Shown: in pieces, positions 1 to 5,415 of the stretch
Position numbering within the stretch: position 1 is the first letter of the stretch
How the letters are laid out: the number at the start of each line of letters is the position of its first letter
Assembly: GCA_947445425.1 (NCBI GenBank)
Contig: CANFFA010000056.1
Location: 1-10,206 of the forward strand
Length of the DNA stretch: 10,206 nt
Direction of reading: 5' to 3'
DNA from: Paludibacteraceae bacterium
Lineage (GTDB): Bacteria > Bacteroidota > Bacteroidia > Bacteroidales > Paludibacteraceae
Position numbers and translations under genes: made by a program
The notes under the pieces: model-generated
What the model saw: the letters and a program-made list of their open reading frames with translations, nothing else
What the model was told of the DNA's origin: nothing
Databases searched by the model: none

Positions 1-3
1 AAA

Positions 4-21
4 AAAAATGCAAGCATTTTT
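4..21. terminator. Weak terminator-like AT-rich hairpin
   Basis: AAAAATG, loop CAAG, CATTTTT forms a perfect 7-bp stem with an A-run before and a T-run inside the right arm, so it could end transcription in either direction. It has only one G-C pair and is therefore weak. It probably belongs to a gene lying left of the window. No convincing coding frame was found in 1-200. Confidence 0.3.
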
Positions 22-65
22 GATAAGAGCGCATAATCAATTGACGTAGTCCGCTCGGTTTACCG

Positions 66-80
66 CTTGGCGCAGCCAAG
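66..80. repeat. Short GC-rich hairpin CTTGGC-GCA-GCCAAG
   Basis: Perfect 6-bp inverted repeat with a 3-nt loop in otherwise AT-rich intergenic DNA, directly before the repeat-like fragment at 88-130. It has no T-tract, so it is not a standard terminator. It may be the edge of a dispersed repeat. Confidence 0.3.
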
Positions 81-87
81 AATTATA

Positions 88-130
88 GATCCGTTTTTTT
101 ATCCGTATTTTCTGTGTAAATCCGCGTACC
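88..130. repeat. Fragment resembling a dispersed Bacteroidota intergenic repeat
   Basis: The stretch contains ATCCGTTTTTTTATCCG, then TGTGTAAATCCGCG. Reversed, it reads as CGCGGATTTACACAGA followed by CGGATAAAAAAACGGAT. Wording of this kind recurs between genes in many Bacteroidota genomes. Only one copy is visible here, so the repeat status rests on recalled family appearance and not on copies in the window. Confidence 0.35.
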
Positions 131-141
131 ATTTATATTTG
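111..141 (+). promoter_or_regulatory. Candidate promoter of the pheA operon
   Basis: TATATTTG at 134-141 fits the Bacteroidota -7 consensus TAnnTTTG. An imperfect -33 element TCTG (111-114) lies 19 bp upstream. Transcription would begin near 150, leaving a leader of about 50 nt before the ATG at 201. The upstream box falls in the repeat-like fragment, so the repeat may have contributed to the promoter. The call rests on consensus alone. Confidence 0.35.
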
Positions 142-200
142 ACTAATAAATTAATAAGACATTATTTATTTACCACTATTTAGATACTTGAATAATAATT

Positions 201-1043
201 ATGAAAACAGTTGCTATACAGGGTGTTAGTGGTGCCTATCACGAAATTGCTGCCCGTGAATTTTTCAAGGGTGAGGAAATTCAAATTTTGGAGTGTAATA
301 CATTTCCTGATTTGTTCAATGCTATGGCCAAGGATCCTACTTTATTGGCCATTGTTGCCATCGAAAATACGATTGCAGGAAGCTTGCTTCAAAATCATAC
401 TTTATTACGTGAAAGTGCTTGTCAAATAATCGGTGAGCATAAATTGCGCATTGAACATAATTTAGTCGTGTTGCCCGGTCAAAAGATAGAGGATATTGAG
501 GAGATTCATTCTCATCCGATTGCGCTGATGCAATGTGAGACTTTTTTTAGTGAACATCCAAAGATGAGGGTTATTGAAAGTGTGGATACGGCTTTGTCTG
601 CTAAAGAAATTGTTGAACAAAAAATCCCAAAACGTGCTGCTATTTGTAGTGCATTGGCAGCTCAGAAATATGGTTTAGAGGTTATCGCAAAAGGTATTGA
701 AACGAATAAACGTAATTTTACCCGTTTTTTGATTATTGCTGAGCCGACATTGGCAGCGGAAATGATTAAAGAAATTACACCCAATAAATCATCACTGGTT
801 TTCAGCTTACCACATGAAGAAGGTTGTTTGGCAAAAGTGCTTTCGGTACTCTCTTTTTATCACAATAACCTCACTAAAATTCAATCTTTACCGATTATCG
901 GAGAGGAGTGGCGCTACCAATTTTACATTAATCTCACCTTTAATGACTATGCGCACTACAGACAATCTTTAGATGCGATCATCCCTTTGACCAAAGATTT
1001 TCAAATTTTAGGAGAGTACAGAGAAGCTAAAACACCAGAATAA
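201..1043 (+). CDS. pheA: Prephenate dehydratase with C-terminal ACT domain
   Basis: Decarboxylates and dehydrates prephenate to phenylpyruvate, the committed step to phenylalanine in the cytoplasm. At 280 aa it has the usual length of a stand-alone bacterial enzyme without a fused chorismate mutase; the mutase is supplied by the gene at 2422. The catalytic domain spans about residues 3-180, with AIQGVSGAYHEIAA near the N-terminus, the family motif VAIENTIAGSL, and the catalytic TRF at 174-176. The ACT domain covers about 195-280 (SLVFSLPHEEGCL, then LTKIQSLPIIG). The phenylalanine-binding ESRP motif of the Escherichia coli enzyme reads QSLP here, which I believe is a common Bacteroidota variant, so feedback control cannot be assumed. 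It is followed after 105 bp by an aminotransferase and probably heads an aromatic operon. The ATG at 201 gives a full domain and matches the candidate promoter. Confidence 0.93.
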   Translation: MKTVAIQGVSGAYHEIAAREFFKGEEIQILECNTFPDLFNAMAKDPTLLAIVAIENTIAGSLLQNHTLLRESACQIIGEHKLRIEHNLVVLPGQKIEDIEEIHSHPIALMQCETFFSEHPKMRVIESVDTALSAKEIVEQKIPKRAAICSALAAQKYGLEVIAKGIETNKRNFTRFLIIAEPTLAAEMIKEITPNKSSLVFSLPHEEGCLAKVLSVLSFYHNNLTKIQSLPIIGEEWRYQFYINLTFNDYAHYRQSLDAIIPLTKDFQILGEYREAKTPE

Positions 1044-1071
1044 TTCATAATGTATAATTCATAATGCATAA
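1044..1071. repeat. Tandem 14-bp repeat, two copies
   Basis: TTCATAATGTATAA is followed immediately by TTCATAATGCATAA, differing at one base, directly after the pheA stop codon. AT-rich short-period repeats of this sort are common filler between genes in Bacteroidota. No function is evident, and the gap to the next gene contains no clear terminator or TAnnTTTG box. Confidence 0.6.
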
Positions 1072-1148
1072 TTATTCCCACTGAAATGGAACTTTAATTA
1101 TTGCAGTTTTATGAATTTTATTATGATTTATAAATTAAAACATGAATT

Positions 1149-2318
1149 ATGAATTTCAATATTACTCCTGCAAATCGGCTGAATAGCGTATCGGAATACT
1201 ATTTTTCTGCTAAGTTGCGTGAAGTGGCCGAAATGAATGCTGCAGGTAAAAATGTCATCAATTTGGGGATAGGAAATCCGGATTTACCACCTTCAGCTGA
1301 TACAATTGCTGCACTTTGTGCTGAAGCACAGAAACCCAATGCACATGGCTACCAAAGTTATGTTGGAATTCCTGAATTGCGCAATGGCTTTGCTCAATGG
1401 TACCAAAAGTGGTATGGTGTAAAACTAAATCCGGTGACTGAAATACAGCCTTTGATTGGTTCTAAGGAAGGAATATTGCACATTACTTTGGCTTTTGTAA
1501 ATCCAGGTGATAGTGTTTTGGTACCGAATCCAGGCTATCCGACCTATACTTCTGCCAGCCGAATTTGTGAAGCCAATATCATCTCTTATGATTTGGATGA
1601 GAACAACAATTGGGAGCCGGACTTTCAAGCCTTGGAACAAAAAGACCTTAGCAGTGTTAAGCTAATGTGGGTGAATTATCCCAATATGCCTACTGGTGCC
1701 AATGCGAGTGTTGCCTTATTTGAAAAACTTGTAGCCTTTGGAAAAAAGCACAGTATCGTTATATGTAATGACAATCCTTACAGCTTTATTCTGAATGATG
1801 AAAAACTGAGTATTTTAGCGGTTGAAGGTGCCAAGGATATTTGCATAGAGATGAACTCGATGAGTAAATCGCACAATATGGCAGGATGGCGAATGGCCAT
1901 GTTGGCTAGTAATGAAGAATTTGTACAATGGATTTTGAAAGTAAAATCCAATGTAGATTCTGGAATGTATAGGCCGATGATGGTTGCGGCAGCGGCTGCT
2001 TTGCAAAATACAGAAGAATGGCATGCTGAAATGAACAAGGTATACGGTGCAAGACGGGTTGTTGCTTACCAAATTATGGATGCACTTCACTGTAAATATG
2101 ATGAGAAGCAAGTAGGAATGTTTGTATGGGCTAAAATACCTGCAAAGTATGCAGATTCAGGTGTATTGGCAGATGAAATATTGTATGGTAAAAATGTATT
2201 CATTACCCCAGGACTTATTTTTGGTGATAAAGGGAATCAATACATTCGCATTTCACTTTGCTGCCCAGAGCCTATGTTATTGGAAGCACTTCAAAGAATA
2301 CTTTCAACTCAAAATTAA
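1149..2318 (+). CDS. PLP-dependent class I/II aminotransferase, probably aromatic/aspartate type
   Basis: A cytoplasmic fold-type I transaminase of 389 aa, the normal length for the family. Visible landmarks are the cofactor-binding NYPNMPTGA (usually NPTG), Asp208 and Tyr211 in CNDNPYSF contacting the pyridoxal ring, the Schiff-base lysine K240 in SMSKSHNMAGWR, and the substrate carboxylate arginine R367 in YIRISL. Lying between prephenate dehydratase and DAHP synthase/chorismate mutase, it most likely transaminates phenylpyruvate and 4-hydroxyphenylpyruvate to Phe and Tyr, or prephenate to arogenate. Relatives are often annotated as aspartate or LL-diaminopimelate aminotransferase, and substrate cannot be fixed from sequence. 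A second ATG-like reading (ATGAATTATG) precedes the start; the ATG at 1149 begins the conserved N-terminus. Confidence 0.88.
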   Translation: MNFNITPANRLNSVSEYYFSAKLREVAEMNAAGKNVINLGIGNPDLPPSADTIAALCAEAQKPNAHGYQSYVGIPELRNGFAQWYQKWYGVKLNPVTEIQPLIGSKEGILHITLAFVNPGDSVLVPNPGYPTYTSASRICEANIISYDLDENNNWEPDFQALEQKDLSSVKLMWVNYPNMPTGANASVALFEKLVAFGKKHSIVICNDNPYSFILNDEKLSILAVEGAKDICIEMNSMSKSHNMAGWRMAMLASNEEFVQWILKVKSNVDSGMYRPMMVAAAAALQNTEEWHAEMNKVYGARRVVAYQIMDALHCKYDEKQVGMFVWAKIPAKYADSGVLADEILYGKNVFITPGLIFGDKGNQYIRISLCCPEPMLLEALQRILSTQN

Positions 2319-2421
2319 TTCAATCAAACATATATAGACTTTCAGAGTTATTCAATTATAATAATAAAATAAACAATGGTAACAGTTAACTATCAACTGA
2401 TTACTGATAAATAAAAACAAT

Positions 2422-3483
2422 ATGGAATTAGAATCAATTTTACTCCCGGGCGTGGATGCCAAACGTCCTTTCGTTATTGCTGGTCCGTGTAGTGCAGAAA
2501 CCGAAGAACAAGTAATGGAAGCTGCACGCTCTTTGAAATCTCATGGTATCAAAATTTTCCGTGCAGGTGTATGGAAACCTCGTACTAAACCAGGTGGTTT
2601 TGAAGGTGTTGGTGTAGAAGCATTGCCTTGGTTGAAACGTGTTAAAACAGAATTAGGAATGTACACTGCTGTGGAAGTTGCTACTGCTAAACATGTTCGT
2701 GAATGTTTATCACATGATGTGGACATCCTTTGGGTAGGTGCTCGTACTTCTGCTAATCCTTTTGCAGTACAAGAAATTGCAGATGCTTTGGAAGGTATTG
2801 ATATCCCAGTATTTATTAAAAATCCAGTTAACCCAGATTTAGATTTGTGGATTGGTGCTATTGAGCGTATTCACAATGCTGGTATTCGTCGTATTGCTGC
2901 CATTCACCGCGGTTTCAGTAGTTCTGATAAAAAGATTTACCGCAATTTGCCTTTGTGGCACATTCCAATTGAATTGAAAAGACAAATTCCTAACTTGCCA
3001 ATTATTTGTGATCCAAGTCATATTGGTGGTCGTCGTGAGTTGATTGCACCAATTTGCCAACAAGCAATGGATTTGAACTTTGATGGTTTGATTGTTGAGT
3101 CACATTGTCACCCAGACAAAGCATGGAGTGATGCCGCACAACAAGTTACTCCAGATGTATTGGATTTTATTTTGAACACTTTGGTGATTCGTGATATGAC
3201 CCAAAGCACTGAAAACTTAACCGTTTTGCGTCGTCAAATTGATGATTTAGACAACAGTCTATTGGAACTTTTGGCCCGTCGTATGCGTGTGTCCGTGGAA
3301 ATTGGTGTTTACAAAAAAGAGCACAATATGCCAATTTTACAAGAGCAACGTTACGGAGAAATTATTGCTAACCGTGTTGAACAAGCTGGTCGCATGGGTA
3401 TGGATGCTGAATTCATCAAGACAGTTTTGGTTGCGATTCACGAAGAGTCTGTACGTCACCAAATGGAAGTGATGAAGAAATAG
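2422..3483 (+). CDS. Bifunctional 3-deoxy-7-phosphoheptulonate synthase / chorismate mutase (type II)
   Basis: Fusion that both opens and branches the shikimate pathway. The N-terminal part (about residues 1-255) condenses phosphoenolpyruvate with erythrose 4-phosphate to DAHP; the C-terminal part (about 265-353) converts chorismate to prephenate. The first part is of the KDO8P-synthase-like I-beta class: GPCSAET at 21-27 with metal-ligand Cys23, KPRTKPGGFEG, IHRGFSSS, CDPSHIGGRRE and VESHCHPD. The second is an AroQ-type all-helical mutase: LRRQIDDLDNSLLELLARR, then KKEHNMPI and HEESVRHQ. The order suits channelling, and the mutase domain often gives prephenate-sensitive feedback in this fusion class, though I cannot show that here. 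Arg is mostly CGT and the gene looks codon-optimised, suggesting high expression. It lies 103 bp after the aminotransferase and is closed by a strong terminator 16 bp downstream. Confidence 0.93.
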   Translation: MELESILLPGVDAKRPFVIAGPCSAETEEQVMEAARSLKSHGIKIFRAGVWKPRTKPGGFEGVGVEALPWLKRVKTELGMYTAVEVATAKHVRECLSHDVDILWVGARTSANPFAVQEIADALEGIDIPVFIKNPVNPDLDLWIGAIERIHNAGIRRIAAIHRGFSSSDKKIYRNLPLWHIPIELKRQIPNLPIICDPSHIGGRRELIAPICQQAMDLNFDGLIVESHCHPDKAWSDAAQQVTPDVLDFILNTLVIRDMTQSTENLTVLRRQIDDLDNSLLELLARRMRVSVEIGVYKKEHNMPILQEQRYGEIIANRVEQAGRMGMDAEFIKTVLVAIHEESVRHQMEVMKK

Positions 3484-3499
3484 TTTTATTTCAACTTAT

Positions 3500-3542
3500 A
3501 AACAAGCCCTACAAGTCTAACTTGTGGGGCTTGTTTCGTTTT
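3500..3542 (+). terminator. Intrinsic terminator of the aromatic operon (left copy of a 43-bp direct repeat)
   Basis: AAACAAGCCC pairs with GGGCTTGTTT and ACAAG with CTTGT across one T-G wobble, giving a 16-bp stem around the loop TCTAA, followed by CGTTTT. It begins 16 bp after the DAHP synthase/mutase stop codon. The same 43 bases recur without a mismatch at 4413-4455. The A-rich left arm would also provide U residues for termination on the other strand. Confidence 0.9.
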
Positions 3543-3619
3543 AGTGATTTCTTGAGTAGTGTACTGAATGACTTGAAGCTTATTGTTAAACTTTCAGCAT
3601 TGAAATAGAATAAATAGCA

Positions 3620-3665
3620 ATTTACTTGCAAAATGCGCAAAACTTGCTTATTTTTGCAAGTAAAT
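3620..3665 (+). promoter_or_regulatory. higBA promoter overlapped by a 14-bp palindromic operator
   Basis: ATTTACTTGCAAAA (3620-3633) and TTTTGCAAGTAAAT (3652-3665) are perfect inverted copies 18 bp apart. TATTTTTG at 3649-3656 fits the -7 consensus TAnnTTTG, and TTG at 3626-3628 gives a -33 box at a 20-bp spacing. The right operator arm overlaps the -7 box and the left arm covers the -33 box. A further ACTTGC half-site lies at 3642-3647. This is what a toxin-antitoxin autorepressor site should look like, so HigA is inferred to bind here. Transcription would begin near 3664, about 15 nt before the toxin ATG. Confidence 0.75.
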
Positions 3666-3678
3666 CGATCTGAATTTT

Positions 3679-3972
3679 ATGGAAATTATTCAAAGGTATA
3701 AGCTGCATGAATTTGTTAATAAACACGCCAATGTACTTAACCCATTGAATAAATGGATTGTACGAATAAGTGAAGCAGAATGGTCCAACCATAACGAATT
3801 AAAGTCAGATTTTCCGAGTGCAGATTATGTTGGCAATAATCGCTATGTATTTAATCTAAAAGGAAATAATTACCGTATAATTGTTGTTGTGGTTTTTTTT
3901 GCGGGTGAATTGAATATCCGCTTTGCTGGAACACATTCCGAATACGATAAGATAGATGCAAAAACTATTTAA
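3679..3972 (+). CDS. higB: HigB-type toxin, RelE-superfamily mRNA interferase
   Basis: A 97-aa protein of the HigB_toxin family, ribosome-dependent endoribonucleases that cut mRNA during translation and are held inactive by the HigA partner. Family landmarks are Trp35 in the SEAEW segment, LKSDFPSADYV at about 41-51, the core YVFNLKGNNYRI at 56-67, and the C-terminal GTHSEYDKI at 84-92. Length is typical. The toxin precedes its antitoxin, the order that defines higBA, with 10 bp between them. A run of eight T at 3893-3900 encodes part of VVVVFF in the central strand and could be slip-prone. The gene lies between the two copies of the 43-bp terminator repeat, as if delivered as a cassette. Confidence 0.88.
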   Translation: MEIIQRYKLHEFVNKHANVLNPLNKWIVRISEAEWSNHNELKSDFPSADYVGNNRYVFNLKGNNYRIIVVVVFFAGELNIRFAGTHSEYDKIDAKTI

Positions 3973-3982
3973 TTAGATATAT

Positions 3983-4372
3983 ATGAAAAATAATATAATT
4001 AAGACTGATAAGGAGTATCGTAAGGTTTGTGATGAGATAGATGTAATCATCGCCAAAGGGACGGTCCTTGGCGATATGGGCTTACTTACTGTTGAAGACA
4101 AAAATGAATACCTTCGCCTATCAACTATTGTTCGGTCTTGGGAAAAGACTCAATACCCTCACCCGATACCTATAAATCCTCTCATCGCACAAATACAAGA
4201 GCGGATGGCAGAACGAAATCTAAAGCAAAGGGAAGCTGCCAATTTACTTGGTATAGATGAAGCGCGCATGAGCGAAATACTTAGGGGGAAAAAGGCAATA
4301 GGAATGAAACTTGCAAAAAACCTTAGAAAGATATTTCAAATTGATGCTGATACAATTTTAGACTTTGCATAG
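3983..4372 (+). CDS. higA: HigA-type antitoxin with Cro/CI helix-turn-helix
   Basis: A 129-aa antitoxin predicted to bind and neutralise the toxin encoded 10 bp upstream and to repress the shared promoter. The N-terminal half (about 1-60) is charged and probably makes the toxin-binding region; PHPIPI at 59-64 forms a linker. The helix-turn-helix is at about 78-101 (LKQREAANLLGIDEARMSEI), followed by RGKKAIGMKLAKNLRKIF, the usual end of the HTH_3 fold. The C-terminal location of the DNA-binding domain and the length fit the longer HigA antitoxins paired with HigB toxins. The likely binding site is the palindrome at 3620-3665. It is closed by the second terminator copy 40 bp downstream. Confidence 0.88.
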   Translation: MKNNIIKTDKEYRKVCDEIDVIIAKGTVLGDMGLLTVEDKNEYLRLSTIVRSWEKTQYPHPIPINPLIAQIQERMAERNLKQREAANLLGIDEARMSEILRGKKAIGMKLAKNLRKIFQIDADTILDFA

Positions 4373-4412
4373 CAATATTGCGAAAGCCAAAGGTTTAAGC
4401 TATTTCAATACA

Positions 4413-4455
4413 AAACAAGCCCTACAAGTCTAACTTGTGGGGCTTGTTTCGTTTT
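4413..4455 (+). terminator. Intrinsic terminator after higA (right copy of the 43-bp direct repeat)
   Basis: Base-for-base identical to 3500-3542, with the same 16-bp stem, TCTAA loop and CGTTTT tail. Similarity continues upstream with TATTTCAA at 4401-4408 (matching 3487-3494) after a one-base indel. It ends the toxin-antitoxin transcript and insulates the iclR promoter downstream. Confidence 0.9.
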
Positions 4456-4550
4456 CAACTAGATGAAAACAAGCAAAAAGATGTTCAATAACAGTTCGGC
4501 TTTTAACTTAATTTAATAGATTCAGCGATATCAAATTTACAAACACTCCC

Positions 4551-4594
4551 TATATTTGTATTGTCAAATATGGAATAAGATTTCAAATATGGAA
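4551..4594 (+). promoter_or_regulatory. Candidate iclR promoter with palindromic and repeated operator sites
   Basis: TATATTTG at 4551-4558 fits the -7 consensus TAnnTTTG; no good -33 box was seen. ATATTTG (4552-4558) and CAAATAT (4565-4571) are perfect inverted repeats 6 bp apart and overlap the -7 box. TCAAATATGGAA occurs at 4564-4575 and again at 4583-4594, the second copy spanning the start codon. Autorepression is common among IclR regulators, so this may be the protein's own operator. Transcription would start near 4565, leaving a leader of about 24 nt. Confidence 0.5.
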
Positions 4595-5392
4595 AATACG
4601 AAAGAAGAATTAGAAGAGTCCTATAAAGTACCTAATCTCGAAAAAGGAATTGCAGTGTTGGAACTCTTGTCAGAACACTCTTTGGGGATGACACTGCAAG
4701 AGATTAAAAGTCAACTAGATATTTCTCAAACGACAGCATATAGGATACTCAATACATTGGTAAGATTGGGTTATTTGAATTACAATGAAGCAGCAAGGAA
4801 ATACAGGTCTTCACGTAAAATGCTGACGGTTGGATTCCGCTCGATACAAGAACACAATTTATTGCAAATTGTATTACCAAAGCTCAGAGAGTTGAGAGAC
4901 GTAGTAAAAGAAACAGTTTGTTTTGGTGTAATGGGACCTGATAAAGCCCTGTTTATAGAACAAGCCATTGGATCACACCCTTTCTGTTTTGTGTTGACGC
5001 CAGGAAAAGAGATTGAATTGCATTGTTCAGCACCAGGGAAAGCAATGATGGCCCATTTTCCGGACAATGTACGAGATAGTTATTTGGCCAAGATGGGCTA
5101 TGAAAGACATAATTCGAGAACCATTGTCAATGAATCTGACTATCTAAAGGAGTTAGAGAAGGTTAGAAAAACTGGGATTGCTTTCGACAGAGAGGAGGAG
5201 TTGGGAGGTGTAATTTGTATCGGTTCAGCCATTTTAAATTACGATGCTTTTCCTTGTGGCTCCATCTGGATTTCAGGACCCAAAGATCGCTTACCTGAAA
5301 AAACAATTTCGTTTATTGCTGCTGCGATACTCGAATGCACCCAAACGATTTCATTTGAATTGGGCTACAATAATGATTCTCAGAAGAAGTAA
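4589..5392 (+). CDS. IclR-family transcriptional regulator
   Basis: A 267-aa one-component regulator. The N-terminal winged helix-turn-helix covers about residues 16-80 (NLEKGIAVLELLSE, TLQEIKSQLDISQTTAYRIL, then the wing near YNEAARKYRSS). The C-terminal ligand-binding domain, about 90-260, has the family signature CSAPGKAMMAHF and the later DREEELGGVICIGSAI and PCGSIWISGP. IclR proteins sense small metabolites, often sugars or aromatic acids, and control an adjacent catabolic operon. The frame opens at a TTG at 4556, but that codon lies inside the predicted -7 box, so the ATG at 4589 is preferred. The next gene starts 23 bp after the stop, so regulator and propeller/di-heme gene are probably co-transcribed. 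Its ligand is unknown; an aromatic acid or a sugar would fit the neighbours. Confidence 0.88.
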   Translation: MENTKEELEESYKVPNLEKGIAVLELLSEHSLGMTLQEIKSQLDISQTTAYRILNTLVRLGYLNYNEAARKYRSSRKMLTVGFRSIQEHNLLQIVLPKLRELRDVVKETVCFGVMGPDKALFIEQAIGSHPFCFVLTPGKEIELHCSAPGKAMMAHFPDNVRDSYLAKMGYERHNSRTIVNESDYLKELEKVRKTGIAFDREEELGGVICIGSAILNYDAFPCGSIWISGPKDRLPEKTISFIAAAILECTQTISFELGYNNDSQKK

Positions 5393-5415
5393 TTCTTACT
5401 ACTGATAAAATAGAG

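Larger units (their letters stand above)
3487..4455. mobile_element. Toxin-antitoxin cassette bounded by direct repeats
   Basis: The region from one terminator copy to the other holds only the higBA promoter and genes, with a repeat period of 913 bp. Perfect 43-bp direct repeats at the ends, with imperfect extension to about 55 bp, are expected if the module entered by recombination at a pre-existing terminator or brought a second copy with it. No transposase or integrase is present, so any movement would need homologous recombination or an enzyme supplied elsewhere. Loss by recombination between the repeats would remove the cassette and leave one intact terminator. The mobile status is inference. 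Confidence 0.4.

Noticed and set aside
1..100. Short coding frame at the left edge in either direction
   Set aside because: The frames are short, low complexity or broken, and the region is better explained by a hairpin and a repeat fragment.
1044..1071. Tandem 14-bp repeat as an operator or CRISPR fragment
   Set aside because: Two AT-rich copies with no spacers and no promoter box; similar filler is common in Bacteroidota spacers.
1425..2111. Minus-strand open frames inside the aminotransferase gene
   Set aside because: They lie opposite a gene with every catalytic motif intact, show no family motifs and have unusual composition; they are by-products of the coding strand.
3500..4455. 43-bp direct repeats as CRISPR repeats
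   Set aside because: Only two copies, 913 bp apart with two genes between; each folds as a T-tailed terminator and there are no cas genes.
4556..4588. TTG at 4556 as start of the IclR regulator (11 more residues)
   Set aside because: The TTG is within the predicted -7 box TATATTTG, the extra residues are not family-like, and the ATG at 4589 gives a normal N-terminus.
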